DNA from: Ophiocordyceps camponoti-saundersi (nom. inval.)
Lineage: Eukaryota; Ascomycota; Sordariomycetes; Hypocreales; Ophiocordycipitaceae
Direction of reading: 5' to 3'
DNA length: 64,000 bases
NCBI GenBank assembly: GCA_003339415.1
Contig: PDHQ01000145.1
Location: 1 to 64,000, forward strand
The translations under genes and the position numbers were made by a program. Under the pieces are notes generated by a model that was not told where the DNA came from, made no database searches, and was given only the letters and a program-made list of their open reading frames with translations. Shown one piece after another: positions 12,600 through 25,013 of the stretch (position 1 is the stretch's first letter; every line of letters starts with the position of its first letter).

Positions 12600-14143
12600 T
12601 TATTCCCTTTTATTTTTTATCCGCTTACTCCTTCTCCCTCCTTATATTAGCTTTAAGCTAATATCTACTTTCTTTATCTCTTCCCTATAATTTTTTATTA
12701 TAATTAAGTAACTTAGGAGGCTATTATAGCGCTAGCTATAACTTAGCGCTAATATTAACCCGTAATAGATATATCCTTAAATAAGGGAGGGCGTGCTATA
12801 AGGCTAAGGGAATATTTAATATAATATTAATAGTAAAAATCTCGCTTATCCCGTTTCTAAGCCGCGCGCGCTATATATAAGCGCTAGCGTAAACCCGCTT
12901 AGCTAATATATAGCGGGGGGGGAGGATAAGTACCGTATATAAGCGCTAAGTAATTAAAAGCTAAATAATATATATAAGCTAATAAGGGTAGCGTATAATA
13001 AAATAATAAGTAAGCTTAATATATTATATAAACTAATTAGCGCTATAATTAATTAATAAGAGATATTATTTTTCTCCTTATTCTCTTATTCCCGCGCGTT
13101 AATATTTACTTAGCGGTTTATAATCTAAGTAGCTTACTTATCTTACTATTACTTAAGAATTTATTATTATTATTCCTCTTACCGCTAAAAAAACGCTTTA
13201 TATTATAAGGCGAAAAAGTTAATACTAATAGCGAGGGCGCCCTATTATTATTATTATTATTATTAGTATTATATTATTACTAAAAATATACTAGAAGTTA
13301 AAATATATAAGGTAAGTATAGCGATTATATTACTAATAATAAGGATAAGTATAAAGGATTACTATTACTTAAGCGTAAAGAGGGCGTAAAAGTTAGTTAC
13401 TAAGCGTAGTATAATATAAGTAATAGTTAATATAGCTTATAAGTAATTAACGCGAGTAAGAAACTTTAGCGTAAGCTAAGCGCGCTAGCTAAGTATTTTA
13501 TTAGCGTAGGGGCGAGTAAGTAAAGTAATAGCTTATCTTTCCTTAATTATTATCTATAAGTTATAGATAGCTCGCTATAAGCGTGCGTTTATAGTAAAGA
13601 GGTATTTTTCCTAAAGGTACTATTTTCGCTGCTACTTATACGCTCTATAAGCTATTTTATAACCGCGTTAGTAATTAATATTATAGCTATTATAAAAGTC
13701 CTAAATATAAGGAGTATATAAATATTCTACTTTTTATAATATAGCGATATTTTTATTATCTAAATCCCTCTTTATAATATAGCTATCTATTACGTAAGCT
13801 AATAATTATAGCTAACTAAACGATATATTAAAGTAATAATATAATAACTTAATAAATATAAAAAGCTTAAAAGATAATAATAGTAAAAAAAAATAAATAA
13901 ATAATTATAAAAAGCTTAAATAATAATAATAATAGAAAAGAAACTATAAGAATATAGTAGCGGAGTAATAAAATATAAAGCTTAGAGAAATATTTACTTA
14001 ATAAGGGAAAATAATATAATTAGCCCGAGGAGAAAAAGAAAAAAGGAGGAAGAAAAATTTTTTATATAAGGGGTATTTTAACTTATACCTTATATATATA
14101 CGTGCCGCGGCCGGGAATACTCTTTTCCTAAAGCGATAAGGTA
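12600..14143. other. No recognisable gene; AT-rich with short GC islands
   Basis: I find no frame with a known motif. The stretch includes a GC-richer patch at about 12840-12960 and a tta microsatellite at about 13237-13262. A dense purine run (gagaaaaagaaaaaaggagg) lies near 14030. It may contain the 3' untranslated part and LTR of the 7786 gypsy element, but no partner LTR was found. Confidence 0.4.
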
Positions 14144-14393
14144 TATAAGGGATTCGGGCTACGCCCGAATAGCTAAGTTACGTAAGGGGTGCTTAGTTAA
14201 GTCTGCGCGTATAACGGGCGCGGGGTATATATAGGTATATACGATTAGTTAGCGCTACGCGCGGGATAAGCGCGGGCTATATATAGACTATAACCTTAAA
14301 TATATATACTATATATATTTTAGAACCTTTTAAGTTATTCTATATTAATAGAGTTAGCTTCTTATAGATGTTAAGGAGTATAGGACTTTTATA
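14144..14393 (+). repeat. LTR-like repeat S1 (250 bp), GC-richer
   Basis: This is the reverse complement match of 34150-34399, which is a clean insertion with a 5-bp target duplication. It begins tataagggattcgggc and ends ggacttttata, consistent with TG...CA termini converted to TA...TA. It has a perfect 8-bp inverted repeat, attcgggc-tac-gcccgaat, near the start. Flanking pentamers here (aggta, aatat) do not match, so S1 is either one LTR of a larger element or has been rearranged. It retains more cg and a few tg/ca steps than its neighbours. Confidence 0.75.
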
Positions 14394-15490
14394 AATATAT
14401 ATAATAATTTAGCTATAATAATTAGATATTTCCTTAGTTATTATTTAATACTTAATATAGCGGAGGTTTTTAGAATACTTTTATTACTATTTTAGCTATA
14501 GGAAGTTTTCTCTTCTTTTTTATTTTTAAAAGGAAAAGAAATAAGCTTAAATTTAATAAATATATTTTCTTCTTTTAAATAAGCTTTGAATTAAACTAAT
14601 AAGTTCTTTTTAATAATATAAGCCTTAATATAATTAATAAAATATATATCTTATATATAAATAATAATCTTTTAATTAAAAAGCTAGATTTTAAAAATAT
14701 AGCTATATAAACTTTTAATATTAATAAGATAACCTTTTTAAGCGCGTAAAGCTATCTTTTTTAATCTTATAATTTTCTCTTTAAGCTTTATTATATATAT
14801 TATATAGCCTTAAGCGTATAGGTAGCTAATATTATATTTATAAAGTAAATTAAGCGCTTTTATAACCCTCTTAAGAGGGCTCTCTTTACCTCTTATAAGT
14901 AGCAAATTTAATATATACGCTATTATTAATATATAATATAGCTATGGCGTTATAGGAAGCTTAGCGTATAGATAAATAGCTTTTACTATTATTAATAAGG
15001 TCCTACTAGCTTTTTTTATAAGGCTATTTTACTAAGGGTTATATAAGGTTAAATAATAAAAAATAAAGCTATTTTAAAAGCCTAAGCTTTAATCGCCTTA
15101 CTTTTAAACTCTTATATATTATTAAAAGCTATTATAGCTATAGGAATTCTTTTAAAAAAGGTATTAACTTATTTTTTCTCTTTATAAAGAAGCTTAAAAG
15201 CTTTACCCTTTAAGGTAATAGCTATTATTTAGTAAAACCTTATAAAGGCGTTAATTTTATATAAAGAATAGTAAGCGCCGCCTATTCCTAGTAAGTTATA
15301 TTTAATAATATCTTAAAAAATAATATTAAGAAACCTTATAAGCTTAACTAGTAAATCCTTACTAATTATAATATTAGCTTTAGTAAATTAATAAGCTTTA
15401 TATAAAAAGCTTTTAATAATACTTTTATTAATTAAAATCTTTACCTTCTAATAAGCTAAGGTTACCTTCTCTTTACTAGTATATATAAGG
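14394..15490. repeat. Direct repeat D1 (1.1 kb), partner at 16200-17290
   Basis: It aligns from aatatatataataat onward with 16200-17290, apart from a short extra segment near 15170-15200 and scattered transitions. Minus-strand frames show Lys/Leu-rich stretches but I recognise no domain. It starts exactly at the end of the LTR-like S1, while the second copy starts without an LTR. Confidence 0.8.
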
Positions 15491-16199
15491 CGCTTATATA
15501 TAAAAAATAAGTTCCTAAGCGCTTTTCTAATATAGCTTATTAAGTTTTTTCTTTATTATAAGTATTTATTATTTATTAAATTTAGGTAGCTTCTTTACTA
15601 TATAATAATTACTTAAAATATAACTTATAAAAGCTTTTATAGCTAAAGCTAAGAGAATTATTATAAGTGCTTAGTTTATAAATTTATCCTTATTTATAAA
15701 AAAAATATATTATAAAGGTAGCTTAAGAATACTATTTATAGCTAAATTAGCTTATATAAGCCTTTTTAATCGCCTTATAAGCTTAATATTATAAATTTTT
15801 TTTATTTAATAACGCTTATAGCGTTATATTAATTCTATTAAGGTAAAAAATAAAGTTAACCCCTTATACTTATATAAATATTAAAAAAGTTATTTTTTTA
15901 ATATTAAATTAGTAAGCTAAAGGTTTTATAAATTATTAGCTAATTTATTAAGATTATTATAATTATTATTATTAATCTAGCTACTAGGGAGATTTAAAGT
16001 TAGAAGCGCTATTAGTAATAGTTAAGCTTTTTTATTAATTTCCTTAATTAATTAAAGAAGCGTATTCCTTCTAAAAAAATAAGCGCTATGCCTCTTTACT
16101 TTAATAAGGCGTAGGATTAGGTATAAGAAGGTATAAAGAGTCTCCCTTAAGCGTTTTAAAACGCTCTTTTAATAGCTTTATAAATTCCTTTTTAATAGT

Positions 16200-17290
16200 T
16201 AATATATATAATAATCTAGCTATAATAATTAGATACTTCCTTAGTTATTACTTAATATTTAATATAGCGGAGGTTTTTAGAACGCTTTTACCGCTATTTT
16301 AGCTATAAGAAGTTTTCTCTTCCTTTTTATTTTTAAAAGGAAAAGAAATAAGCTTAAATTTAATAAATATATTTTCTTCTTCTAAATAAGCTTTAAATTT
16401 AACTAATAGGTCCTTTTTAATAATATAAGCTTTAGTATAATTAATAAAATATATATCTTATATATAAGTAATAATCTTTTAATTAAAAAGCTAAATTTTA
16501 AAAATATAGCTATATAAACTTTTTATACTAATAAGATAACCCTTTTAAGCGCGTAAAGCTATCTTTTCTAATCTTATAATCTTCTTTTTAAGCTTTATTA
16601 TATATATTATATAGCTCTAAGCGTATAGGTAGCTAATATCGTATTTATAAGGTAAATTAAGCGCTTTTATAACTTTTTTAAAAAAGCTCTTTTTGCCTCT
16701 TATAAGTAGCAAATTCGATATATACGCTATTATCGATATATAATATAGCTATAGCGTTATAAGAAGCTTAGCGTATAGATAAATAGCTTTTACTATTATT
16801 AATAAGGTCCTGCTAGCCTTTTTTATAAGGCTATTTTACTAAGGGTTATATAAAGTTAAATAATAAAAAATAAAGCTATTTTAAAAGCCTAAGCTTTAAT
16901 CGCCTCGCTTTTAAACTCTTATATATTATTAAAAGCTATTATAGCTATAAGAATTCTTTTAGAAGAGGTATTAACTTTTAAAAGCTTTACCCTTTAAGGT
17001 AGTAGCTATTATTTAGTAAAACCTTATAAAGGCGTTAATTTTATATAGAGAATAGCGGGCGCCGCTTATTCCTAATAAGTTATATTTAATAATATCTTAA
17101 AAAATAATATTAAGAAACCTTATAAGCCTTATTAGTAAATCCTTACTAATTATAATATCGGCTTTAATAAATTAATAAGCTTTATATAAAAAGCTTTTAA
17201 TAATACTTTTATTAATTAAAATCCTTACCTTCTAATAAGCTAAGGTTACCTTCTCTTTACTAGTATATATAAGACGCTTATATATAATAG
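16200..17290. repeat. Direct repeat D2, partner of 14394-15490
   Basis: Second copy of the 1.1-kb repeat, separated from the first by about 0.7 kb of unrelated AT-rich sequence. The shared 3' edge is ctttactagtatatataag(g/a)cgcttatatata. Whether it arose by tandem duplication or as two insertions cannot be decided from the flanks. Confidence 0.8.
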
Positions 17291-17299
17291 TAAAATTAA

Positions 17300-19120
17300 C
17301 CTTTATACCTTTTCTTAGTAATTTATATAGTAAAGTAGCGAATACCTTAATTATAGTCTAATCGCCGCTTATAGCGGCTATACTAATAACTTAAAGTTAA
17401 CTATTAAGGCGGTAAATATACTCTTTAGTGCCTTTTTAATAAAGAAATTTATTTTAAAGTTTATAATAACGCCTTTTTCCTTTAAAACGCTTATACTTAT
17501 TAGATTTGCTTAAATATTAAGGTAATAAAAGGCTTATAATAAAACTATCGAATTACTATTAGATAAATTTATCTTAACCTTACCCTCCCCTTAAAGCTAG
17601 AGACTTCCGCTATTAGTAGCGCGGAAAAGGTTAATAATAATATTCTTATAGATTTTAATAAACTATTTTAAATTATTAAAAATATAGCCTCTAGCCTTAA
17701 AATTATATATAATATTATCTTATATAACGCTATAGCTAATAGCTATAAGTTTATATTTTTATCTAGCTTTTATAATAGCTTTTAATACTATAATCTATTT
17801 TTATTAATACTAATCTTTTAATAGTAAGCGTAGCTTAAAATATAATTTCTAGTAATTTTCTTTAGTATAAGGGTAACTACCTTTAGGAATAAAGTATTTA
17901 TAACTAACATATTAACCTTTCCGCCCTTTTTAAGCGGGAGAAAAGGCTCTTTTAATTTTATTATTATAAGGTTATCCTTTACTATAGTTTTTACCTTTAC
18001 CTTTACTATTATCTTGCTTTTCTTCTTACTTTTTTATAATTTAATTTATAGTAAAGGTATTTTTCTTCTAATTATTAATAAGTCTAGCGTAGCTTTAGAA
18101 AAAATATAGAATCTTTACTTTTATTAGCAGTTTCTATTTAGCTAGCTAATATATATAATTCTTATAGCGAATAAGTATATAATACTTAATTATAGTAATT
18201 ATAGCGCTAATAAACTATGCCTTATAGAGTTAAGGTATTATAATTAAAAGCTAGTCTTATAAATAATTAAGGCGTTTTATAAAATCGCTAAAAGGTATAA
18301 AGAAATATAGCTTTATTATAAGTAACTTTTCTATTATAAATAAGAATATTACCTTTAGCTATATATTATACTTCTTCTTTAAAGCCTTATATATTTAATA
18401 TATAATATATATTAGATTCTAGCTATTATCGCGGATACTAAAGATAATATTCTCTTTATAATATTATATTATTAACTTTCGGTAATAAGTTTCCTTATCT
18501 TACTACCTCTTAAAGGCTTAAATATTCGTCTCTGAAAGCTTACTATTATCTTTTTTATTAATATATTTATAAAAGCGGTATTATTCGATTACTATTAATA
18601 AATATCTTCTAATTTATCTAATTATCGCCTTTTAACTTTCTAATCCCCGCGGGAATTATATTTAGATTAAGTAGCTTAATAAAGGTTATTATAACTTTCT
18701 TTTTTAGCCTAAATAAGGTCCTTTTTACCTAAATAGGCAGTATTTTCCTTAGCGAGGCTTATTTTATAATATTTCTTTACTTTAATAGTTTTTTATAGAC
18801 CGGGTTAGGTATATTACCTACCTAAAATAATAGTAACGGTAATATTATAGCGTTTATTATAGCTAAGCGGACCTTAAATAAAGTCCTAATATAAGGAATA
18901 TTAATTATTATTATAAAAAATACGTATTTTAGCGCGACGGGCGTATAACTTATTAAGGTATATAAGCTATCTAGATTCTAAGCTATATTATACTCTAGCT
19001 AAGTGCTTTATTAGTAGCCCCTTTATACTAATTTAGTATAGTTAGTATATAAACTTAACCGGGCTCTAGCTTTAAGTAAGTTATAGCTTAGATATAAGGT
19101 ATATTATATAATAATATATA
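17300..19120. other. Unrecognised AT-rich sequence
   Basis: No motif recognised on either strand. Minus-strand frames near 17400-17500 show short open Lys/Ile/Phe-rich runs that continue toward D2, so a single degraded coding unit on the minus strand (17600 down to 16200) is possible but unproven. Confidence 0.3.
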
Positions 19121-19124
19121 TTAT

Positions 19125-19205
19125 ATATACTTTCAAACCTCTTAAGTTATTTTATATTAATAAAGTTAGCTTTTTATAAAAGCTAAAAAGTATAAGATTT
19201 TTATA
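19125..19205 (+). repeat. Partial LTR-like repeat S3 (3' 80 bp of S1)
   Basis: The sequence aacctcttaagttatttt and the following text to gatttttata match the last 80 bp of S1 and the first 80 bp of the inverted copy at 34150. Farther upstream I could not align it with confidence. With S1 in the same orientation 5 kb upstream it could be the second LTR of an element spanning 14144-19205. Confidence 0.5.
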
Positions 19206-19238
19206 GTAAAATAACTTTAATTATAAATAACTTTAATA

Positions 19239-19299
19239 CTTAATAAGCTATTATTACTTAGCTTTTAGAATAATAAGCTATTATTACGGAGCTTTAAAA
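19239..19299. repeat. Short tandem duplication, about 30 bp x 2
   Basis: Two units share aataagctattattac followed by (tta/gga)gctttta-like sequence. They lie directly upstream of the gag fragment homologous to 7786 onward. Confidence 0.7.
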
Positions 19300-20312
19300 C
19301 CTTATATACTAATAATACTAGTTTATATAGCTTTTTAAATAATAATAGTTATAATCTTATTATAAGCCGCTACCTTTTAGCTTATTATTTAATAGTAATA
19401 AAAACCTCTTTTTAATATAGCGCTCTCTTATATTTTATAAGCTATAAGCGGACTAGGCCTTTATTAGTATTATTTATAACTAATAAGTATTATTATATTA
19501 ATATTTATCTTTTATAATTTAAGCTAAGGTAGCCTTATTTTATAAATAAAATACTAAGTATAAGTATAACCTTAATTACTTTTTAAGTTACTTTAATATT
19601 ATATTTACTAACTTATATTAGTGCTAAATAGCGATAATAAAACTTAAATACTTTATATAAGGCGCTTTTAAGTCCTTTTCTAACTTCCTTATTTACTTTA
19701 AAGCTAAGCTTACTTTAGCGGATAATATTAAATAAGCTAATAAGATTAAAGTTCTATACTTTTATTATACTCTTACCCTAGCCTTTTACTAATACTATAT
19801 AAAGTGTAATATCCTCTTAACTAAGTATATTATTATTATTATTAAGATTTACGCTATTATTATAAATATTAAGTTATTCCGCTTTAAAAATAAAAGCTGT
19901 TTACCTTTACCCCTTACTCTTAAACCGTCTTAAAGTACCCTAATAACTAATATTTACTAAACTAATACTTAGCTATATTTTAATAAATATAATAATTCCC
20001 CTTTTTATAAATAAAATAGCTATAATAGTAAGGCCTATTAATAAATAGCTTAGGCTAATAATAATAAAATTATAAAGTAGCGTGCTAATAGCTACTACTT
20101 TTATTATAATAGCGCTAGCTATTTTTTATATAAATATAAACTTAATCCTCCCTCCCTAGCCTTTTTAATTTACTTCGCTAATATTATAAAAAAGGAGGAG
20201 AATCCTACTCTAAATTAAGGAAATAAATCCTCCCTATATTAAGTCTCTTATAAAAGGAGGACTTTTACGATAATATTACTTATAAAATATTAAATAATTA
20301 TTTTATAAATAT
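19300..20312 (+). pseudogene. Second copy of the 5' region and gag of the 7786 gypsy family
   Basis: It aligns with 7786 to about 8800, including ctttataatttaagctaagg-type blocks and the gag 3' end. The zinc knuckle at 20096-20137 reads YFYYNSASYFLYKY: again CX2CX4HX4C with all four ligands as Tyr. Homology stops at about 20312, so pol is missing. This is a truncated or solo fragment rather than a complete element. It is more heavily mutated than the 7.8-kb copy, with fewer cg steps left. Confidence 0.85.
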
Positions 20313-21785
20313 TATTATTATTATTTATATACTAAGGGCCTTTATAATATCTAAAGCCTTTATAATATATTAAATAAGAAAAATCCCTTAAAATAAAGTA
20401 AAAGCCCTTAATTATAAAAGGAAAAGCTTATTATATACTTATATAAAAATATAATAATACCTAGTAGCGGTATAATATAATAGCCTTATTACCTAAGGGT
20501 AATCTTAGATAATATAAGAAAATAAGGTAAGGAGGGGAGTATAAAGAAAGGAAAGTTCGTAAAGCACGGGGCGGAAGGAGCGGGGCGGTATAGCGCGGGG
20601 CGGTACGGGGCGGTGCGGGGCGGTATAAGGCGGTAAAAGGTAAAGTAATACGGCGCGGGGTAGAGGAAGGAAAGTTTAATAAGGGGTAGGGCGGAATAGG
20701 GGGCGGCCGCTTTATTATCTATTAGTAATTAAAGGGGGGGGCTATATCTTTTTCTTTTCTACCTTCTTTTTTCTTTCCTTTTTTTTCTTTTTATTATTTT
20801 TAGAAAAAGATATATTTCTAACCCCCTCTTTTAACTTTTCCCTTCGCTTTTTATAATAAAGAGAAAATAATAAAAATTATATAGCTATATTAATAAAATA
20901 ATAATAATAAATATATTTAAAATTACTTATAATAAGCTTTATAACCTCTTTTATATTATATATATAGCTTAGCTAGCTAATTATAAAGTTTTATATTAAG
21001 AATAATAAAGTAAATAATATTATATTACGCTAGTTATATATAAAGGTAATAAAGTATATAAGCTTATAATTAGCTAATTATTATAATTATACTAAAGCTT
21101 AATATAAGTATTAGGAGGTAAGCGGAGCTAAAAGTTAAGAGTAAAGTTAAAGCTTAAAATATTAACTAAGTTATAAATATATTTAAAAGAGTTATATACC
21201 GCTATAATAGAAATAACGCGGTATATTAGTAAAAAAAGATACCTAAATAGCTTATAAGTAAGTATAGAGCGAAGCGGAGCGAAGTAAAGTAAAGTTTTAA
21301 ATATAGCTAATAGTAAATAATAGAAAAGAATTTAAGTTAACTTATATAATATATAAAGCTAAAATAAAGTATTAAAGCTTTAACTTACTATAATAATAGT
21401 AATAACTTAAGTAAGCGCCTTAGCAGGGTTAGCTACTTTAGCAGCTACTCTTAATATTATTCTTACCGCTATAATTACTAATACTTCTCCTTAAAAGTTT
21501 TATATATTAATATTAGTTTATCTAAAAGTATTAAGCAAATAAATAATTATTAAGGCGGGCGGAGTAAAAGGCAGGGAGGGGGGCGGAGCGTTAATAATAA
21601 TAATAGTAATAATAAATAAAATAATTAAATTATAAGTAAAGGTAATATTAATAATAAATATAAAAAAGGAAGTAAAAATAATAGTAAGAGGCGCGGGGGC
21701 AAAGGCGCTAGCTTAAGTAATAATAGCTATAATAATAATAATAAAATTTATAATAAAAGTAAAAATAATAATAATAATAATATAT
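20313..21785. other. AT-rich sequence with GC minisatellite; no gene seen
   Basis: Apart from the minisatellite at 20576-20640 there are purine-rich and gcggag-rich patches (about 21540-21600) but no recognisable coding motif. Confidence 0.4.
20576..20640. repeat. GC-rich minisatellite, about 10-bp unit cggtgcgggg
   Basis: Degenerate tandem copies of ggggcggt(a/g)(c/t) run through this stretch, standing out sharply from the surrounding AT-rich DNA. The G runs could form quadruplex structure on the plus strand. Confidence 0.75.
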
Positions 21786-23640
21786 AACTTTTATATATTC
21801 TACGGACTCTGCGCTTATAGTAACGCAGATATAAACTTCTTATTCTTATATTATAAGCAGACTCCGCTCCCTTTATTACCTTATAGTAATAGCTAGCTAT
21901 ACCTAAAGTAACTCTAAGGGGGAGGGCGATATTATATAAGTTAATTAAAACCGCAAAAATCTTTTACTTAAAATATAGCTTTACTCCGAATTATAATAAT
22001 CTTAGACTTAAGGGTTTACTATACTTATTACCTTATTAAAAGCTAAGGTAAATATTAATAAGATTATTTTAAGAAACGCCTTTATCTTTATATAGGTAAT
22101 TATTAAATAAGTAGCAGAGTCTAAAAAGGTTTAAGGAGATACCCCCCTTATTTTAACTTTATTAGTTAGTAATATCTTTTTAGCTATTATAGCTACGGTT
22201 TCCTCTCTTTTTTATAGCTTTAGGAGGAGTAGAATTTCTTTAATATAAGCTATAGTTATAGCTAAAGCGCTAGAGAAAACTATTAAAAAATAAGTTCCGA
22301 AGTAATATAAATAATAGCTTATAATTTATTTTAATTTTATAGCTATATCGCTCTAAATTTAAAGCCCTAAAGCAATTATAATAAATATTAATTATAAACT
22401 TTATAAGTAAAGCTAAGCTTTTATAATAAGGAAACTATTTAGTAGCGATATTATAATAATATTTTAAGATATTATTTATAAGCTTTAGTCTAATTTAAGG
22501 TAGCTTTATATTATTTTTAAAGAAAAAGTATACCTAATTAGTAAAGGTTATACTTTTATTATAAAGGGGGTATTAGCGCGAGCTTTATAATAAAGCGGTA
22601 AGAAAGCCTTTTATAAAAAGATTAAGTTATTAAATAAAGTTTTAATAATATAATTATACGCGAAAAAATATTATTCTAAAACTTAGTAAAGCTTTTTAAT
22701 AATTATTATTAATAGCGTAATAAATATAAATTAAATTTATAATAAAAGTATAATAATATAAGCGGAGATTTTTAATATTAAATTATATACGCTAAAAGTC
22801 TAAGTTTAATAATATTTTAAATATTACTAATTTAGATATATTACTAAATATTATATAATAAAGCTATAATATAGTAAATATTTTATTACTCTATATATAA
22901 AAAGTAAGTCCGCTTATTTTATAGCTTATAAGAAAAGATTATATTATTACTTTTTTTATTAAAGATTTTACTTTAAGTAAAGTTAACTTTACCTTAAAAT
23001 AAGAGCGGTATAAGATTAGGTAAAGGACGCGTATATTACTTAACCTTAAAAGTTTATAAACTAGAACTTTATATATATTACCTTTTCTTTTCCTCTTTTA
23101 GCGCTAATCGGAAACGAATAATAGCTAGGGCGGAAACGCTAAAAAGCGAATATAATAATACCTCCTCTTTTAACCTTAACTTTATACTTATTCGCAGCTT
23201 CGCTATAATAATCTAGCTATTTTTTAAGATTAGCTATTATAAGGTTTATTATAAGATAATAAAACCTTTATATATTCCTAAGCTACGCTAATAAGGCCTT
23301 AATAAATTAAATTATTAAGGCCGCCTTAATTAAATATAAAGATTTAGTTTATAATAATAATAATAGCTAAGAGGATAAGTAAGCTATATAGACTTTATAC
23401 CGGACCTAGTTTATATATACTTTTACTATTATAAAGTTTATTTTAAGGGAAATATAAGCTTTTAAATTATTAGTTAATACCTAACTTATTAAATATATAA
23501 AATACTAGGTATAGGCGGGGTCTAACTTAAAGCTAAGGTAACGCCTAAGGGGAGGGTTTTATTTTAAGTTCTCTAGTTTTTTCCCCTTTTTAAAATATAT
23601 ATAAGATAGTTCTAAGCTATATAAGGTATACTAATATATA
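21786..23640 (+). repeat. rep-A copy A (about 1.86 kb)
   Basis: First copy of a repeat family present in five copies in this window. It begins aacttttatatattctacgg, carries an imperfect hairpin ctgcg...cgcag at 21809-21828, and ends near aagctatataaggtata. Frames are riddled with stops and I recognise no protein domain. Direct partner: 28390-30236; inverted partners: 30240-32702, 33206-35313, and 37416-38900 plus 45622-46003. The downstream edge runs into an ataataat microsatellite. Confidence 0.88.
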
Positions 23641-24059
23641 ATTTATTATTATAATAATAATAATAATAGTAGTAGTAGTACTTATAATAATAATAATAAT
23701 TATTATTATTATTATTTAAAAAAACCTTATTATATTATTTTTATAAGAGTTTTAATAAAAAATATATTTAAAAATATAAAACTTTTAATTTATTTTATAT
23801 AATTTTATATATAAAATTAATTAAAAATAAAGTAATATTAATTAAAAGGTAATAAATTATATAAAAACTAACTAGTTTAAGTATATTTTAAAGAATATTT
23901 TTAAACTTAAATATATTTTTTACTTAAATTTGCTAAAGTAAAAGCTAGAGCCGAAAGTAAAGCTAAAAGTAAAGGATAGGGTAGTGGTTTAAATATTAAT
24001 TTTTATTATATTAATACTAAGGAGTAAATTAAAGTAAGTAATAATCGGAGGAGATAAGG

Positions 24060-24145
24060 AGGGGGCGGATAGAGTTAAGGGGGCGGATATAGTTAAGGGG
24101 GCGGATAAAGTTAAGGGGGCGGATAAAGTAAAGGGGGCGGGTAAA
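24060..24145. repeat. Minisatellite, 18-bp unit gggggcggataaagttaa, about 5 copies
   Basis: Successive units differ by single bases (gatagagttaa, gatatagttaa, gataaagttaa, gataaagtaaa). GC-rich against an AT-rich background. Confidence 0.85.
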
Positions 24146-24481
24146 GCGGAGGAGGTAAGTAATACGGAGGAGGCTAGGGGAGTAATAAGGGAGATAAAAG
24201 AGATAAAGGTAAAGAAAATAATAAAAAAGGAGTAAAAGCTTAAGCTTAAGCTAAGCCTTATTTAAATATTAAAACTTTGTCTTATAAAGTTTATATTAGT
24301 AATATTAAAGTATATAATAGAAAATAATAATAATAGCTTAGAAAATAAGCTTATAAAAGTTAAAGGTATTATTAGGCGCGGAGAATAAGGTAAGAGGGCG
24401 GGATAAAAAAAAGGGTAAGAAAGCTAAGTAAGCTAAGCGAAGTTAAGTAAAGTAAGGAGCGGAGTAAAAAGCAGGGTATAA

Positions 24482-24820
24482 AGTAAATAAATAGCGGTAA
24501 TTATATAGTAAAAATATTAAAAATTATCTTTTACGCTTAAACCTTATATTTAAATATTATAAAATAATAAAAAGAGGTTAAATTAATAAAAATATTATAA
24601 GTAAGTAAATTATAAAGTAAGTAAGCTTATAATAGCTTTATAATTAAAAGGTAAATAAATAATAGTAATTATATAGTAAAAATATTAAAAATTATCTTCT
24701 ATACTTAAACTTTATATTTTAATATATTTAAATATAATAAAATAATAAAAATAGGTTAAATTAATAAAAATATTATAAGTAAATAAATTATAAAGTAAGT
24801 AAGCTTATAATAGCTTTATA
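24482..24820. repeat. Tandem duplication, about 167 bp x 2
   Basis: Both units contain taattatatagtaaaaatat, the phrase taaattaataaaaatattat and end in aagcttataatagctttata. Differences between them are mainly transitions plus a short indel. Confidence 0.8.
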
Positions 24821-25013
24821 AAAAAAAGCTTTATTAAAGTTATTATAGTTTTAAATTAAATTTATAAAAAGTATAAATAAAAGCGTTTTTTTATAAATAG
24901 TTAGTTTATAAAATAAAGTAAAAAAAGCTATTATTTTATTTTCCTTATTATTATAAAAGTAATAAAAAGTTATAATTAAAAAAACATTATAAGTATTAAT
25001 ATAGAATGTTTAA

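Larger units (their letters stand above)
7786..12600 (+). mobile_element. Ty3/gypsy retrotransposon, plus strand, RIP-degraded, 5' side interrupted by the chromovirus
   Basis: Gag with a mutated zinc knuckle, then RT, RNase H and integrase, all on the plus strand, give the Ty3/gypsy order. The first kilobase (7786 to about 8800) is repeated at 19300-20312. The 19-kb copy continues upstream of the match with gctttaaaa, showing that sequence to the left of 7786 was displaced by the chromovirus. No LTR could be paired inside the window, so both edges are uncertain; 12600 is where recognisable coding ends. Confidence 0.85.
23641..25013. other. Low-complexity and tandem-repeat region without a recognised gene
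   Basis: Contains trinucleotide runs (about 23640-23720), the 18-bp minisatellite at 24060-24145 and a 167-bp tandem duplication (24482-24820). The minus strand of the minisatellite would encode a Pro/Ala/Ser-rich repeat, reminiscent of the Pro-rich tail of the LINE ORF1 at 44 kb, but no homology beyond composition was established. Confidence 0.45.

Noticed and set aside
21786..23640. rep-A as a Helitron, based on the terminal hairpin
   Set aside because: No CTRR end next to the hairpin, no A/T insertion site pattern and no Rep/helicase motif could be seen.
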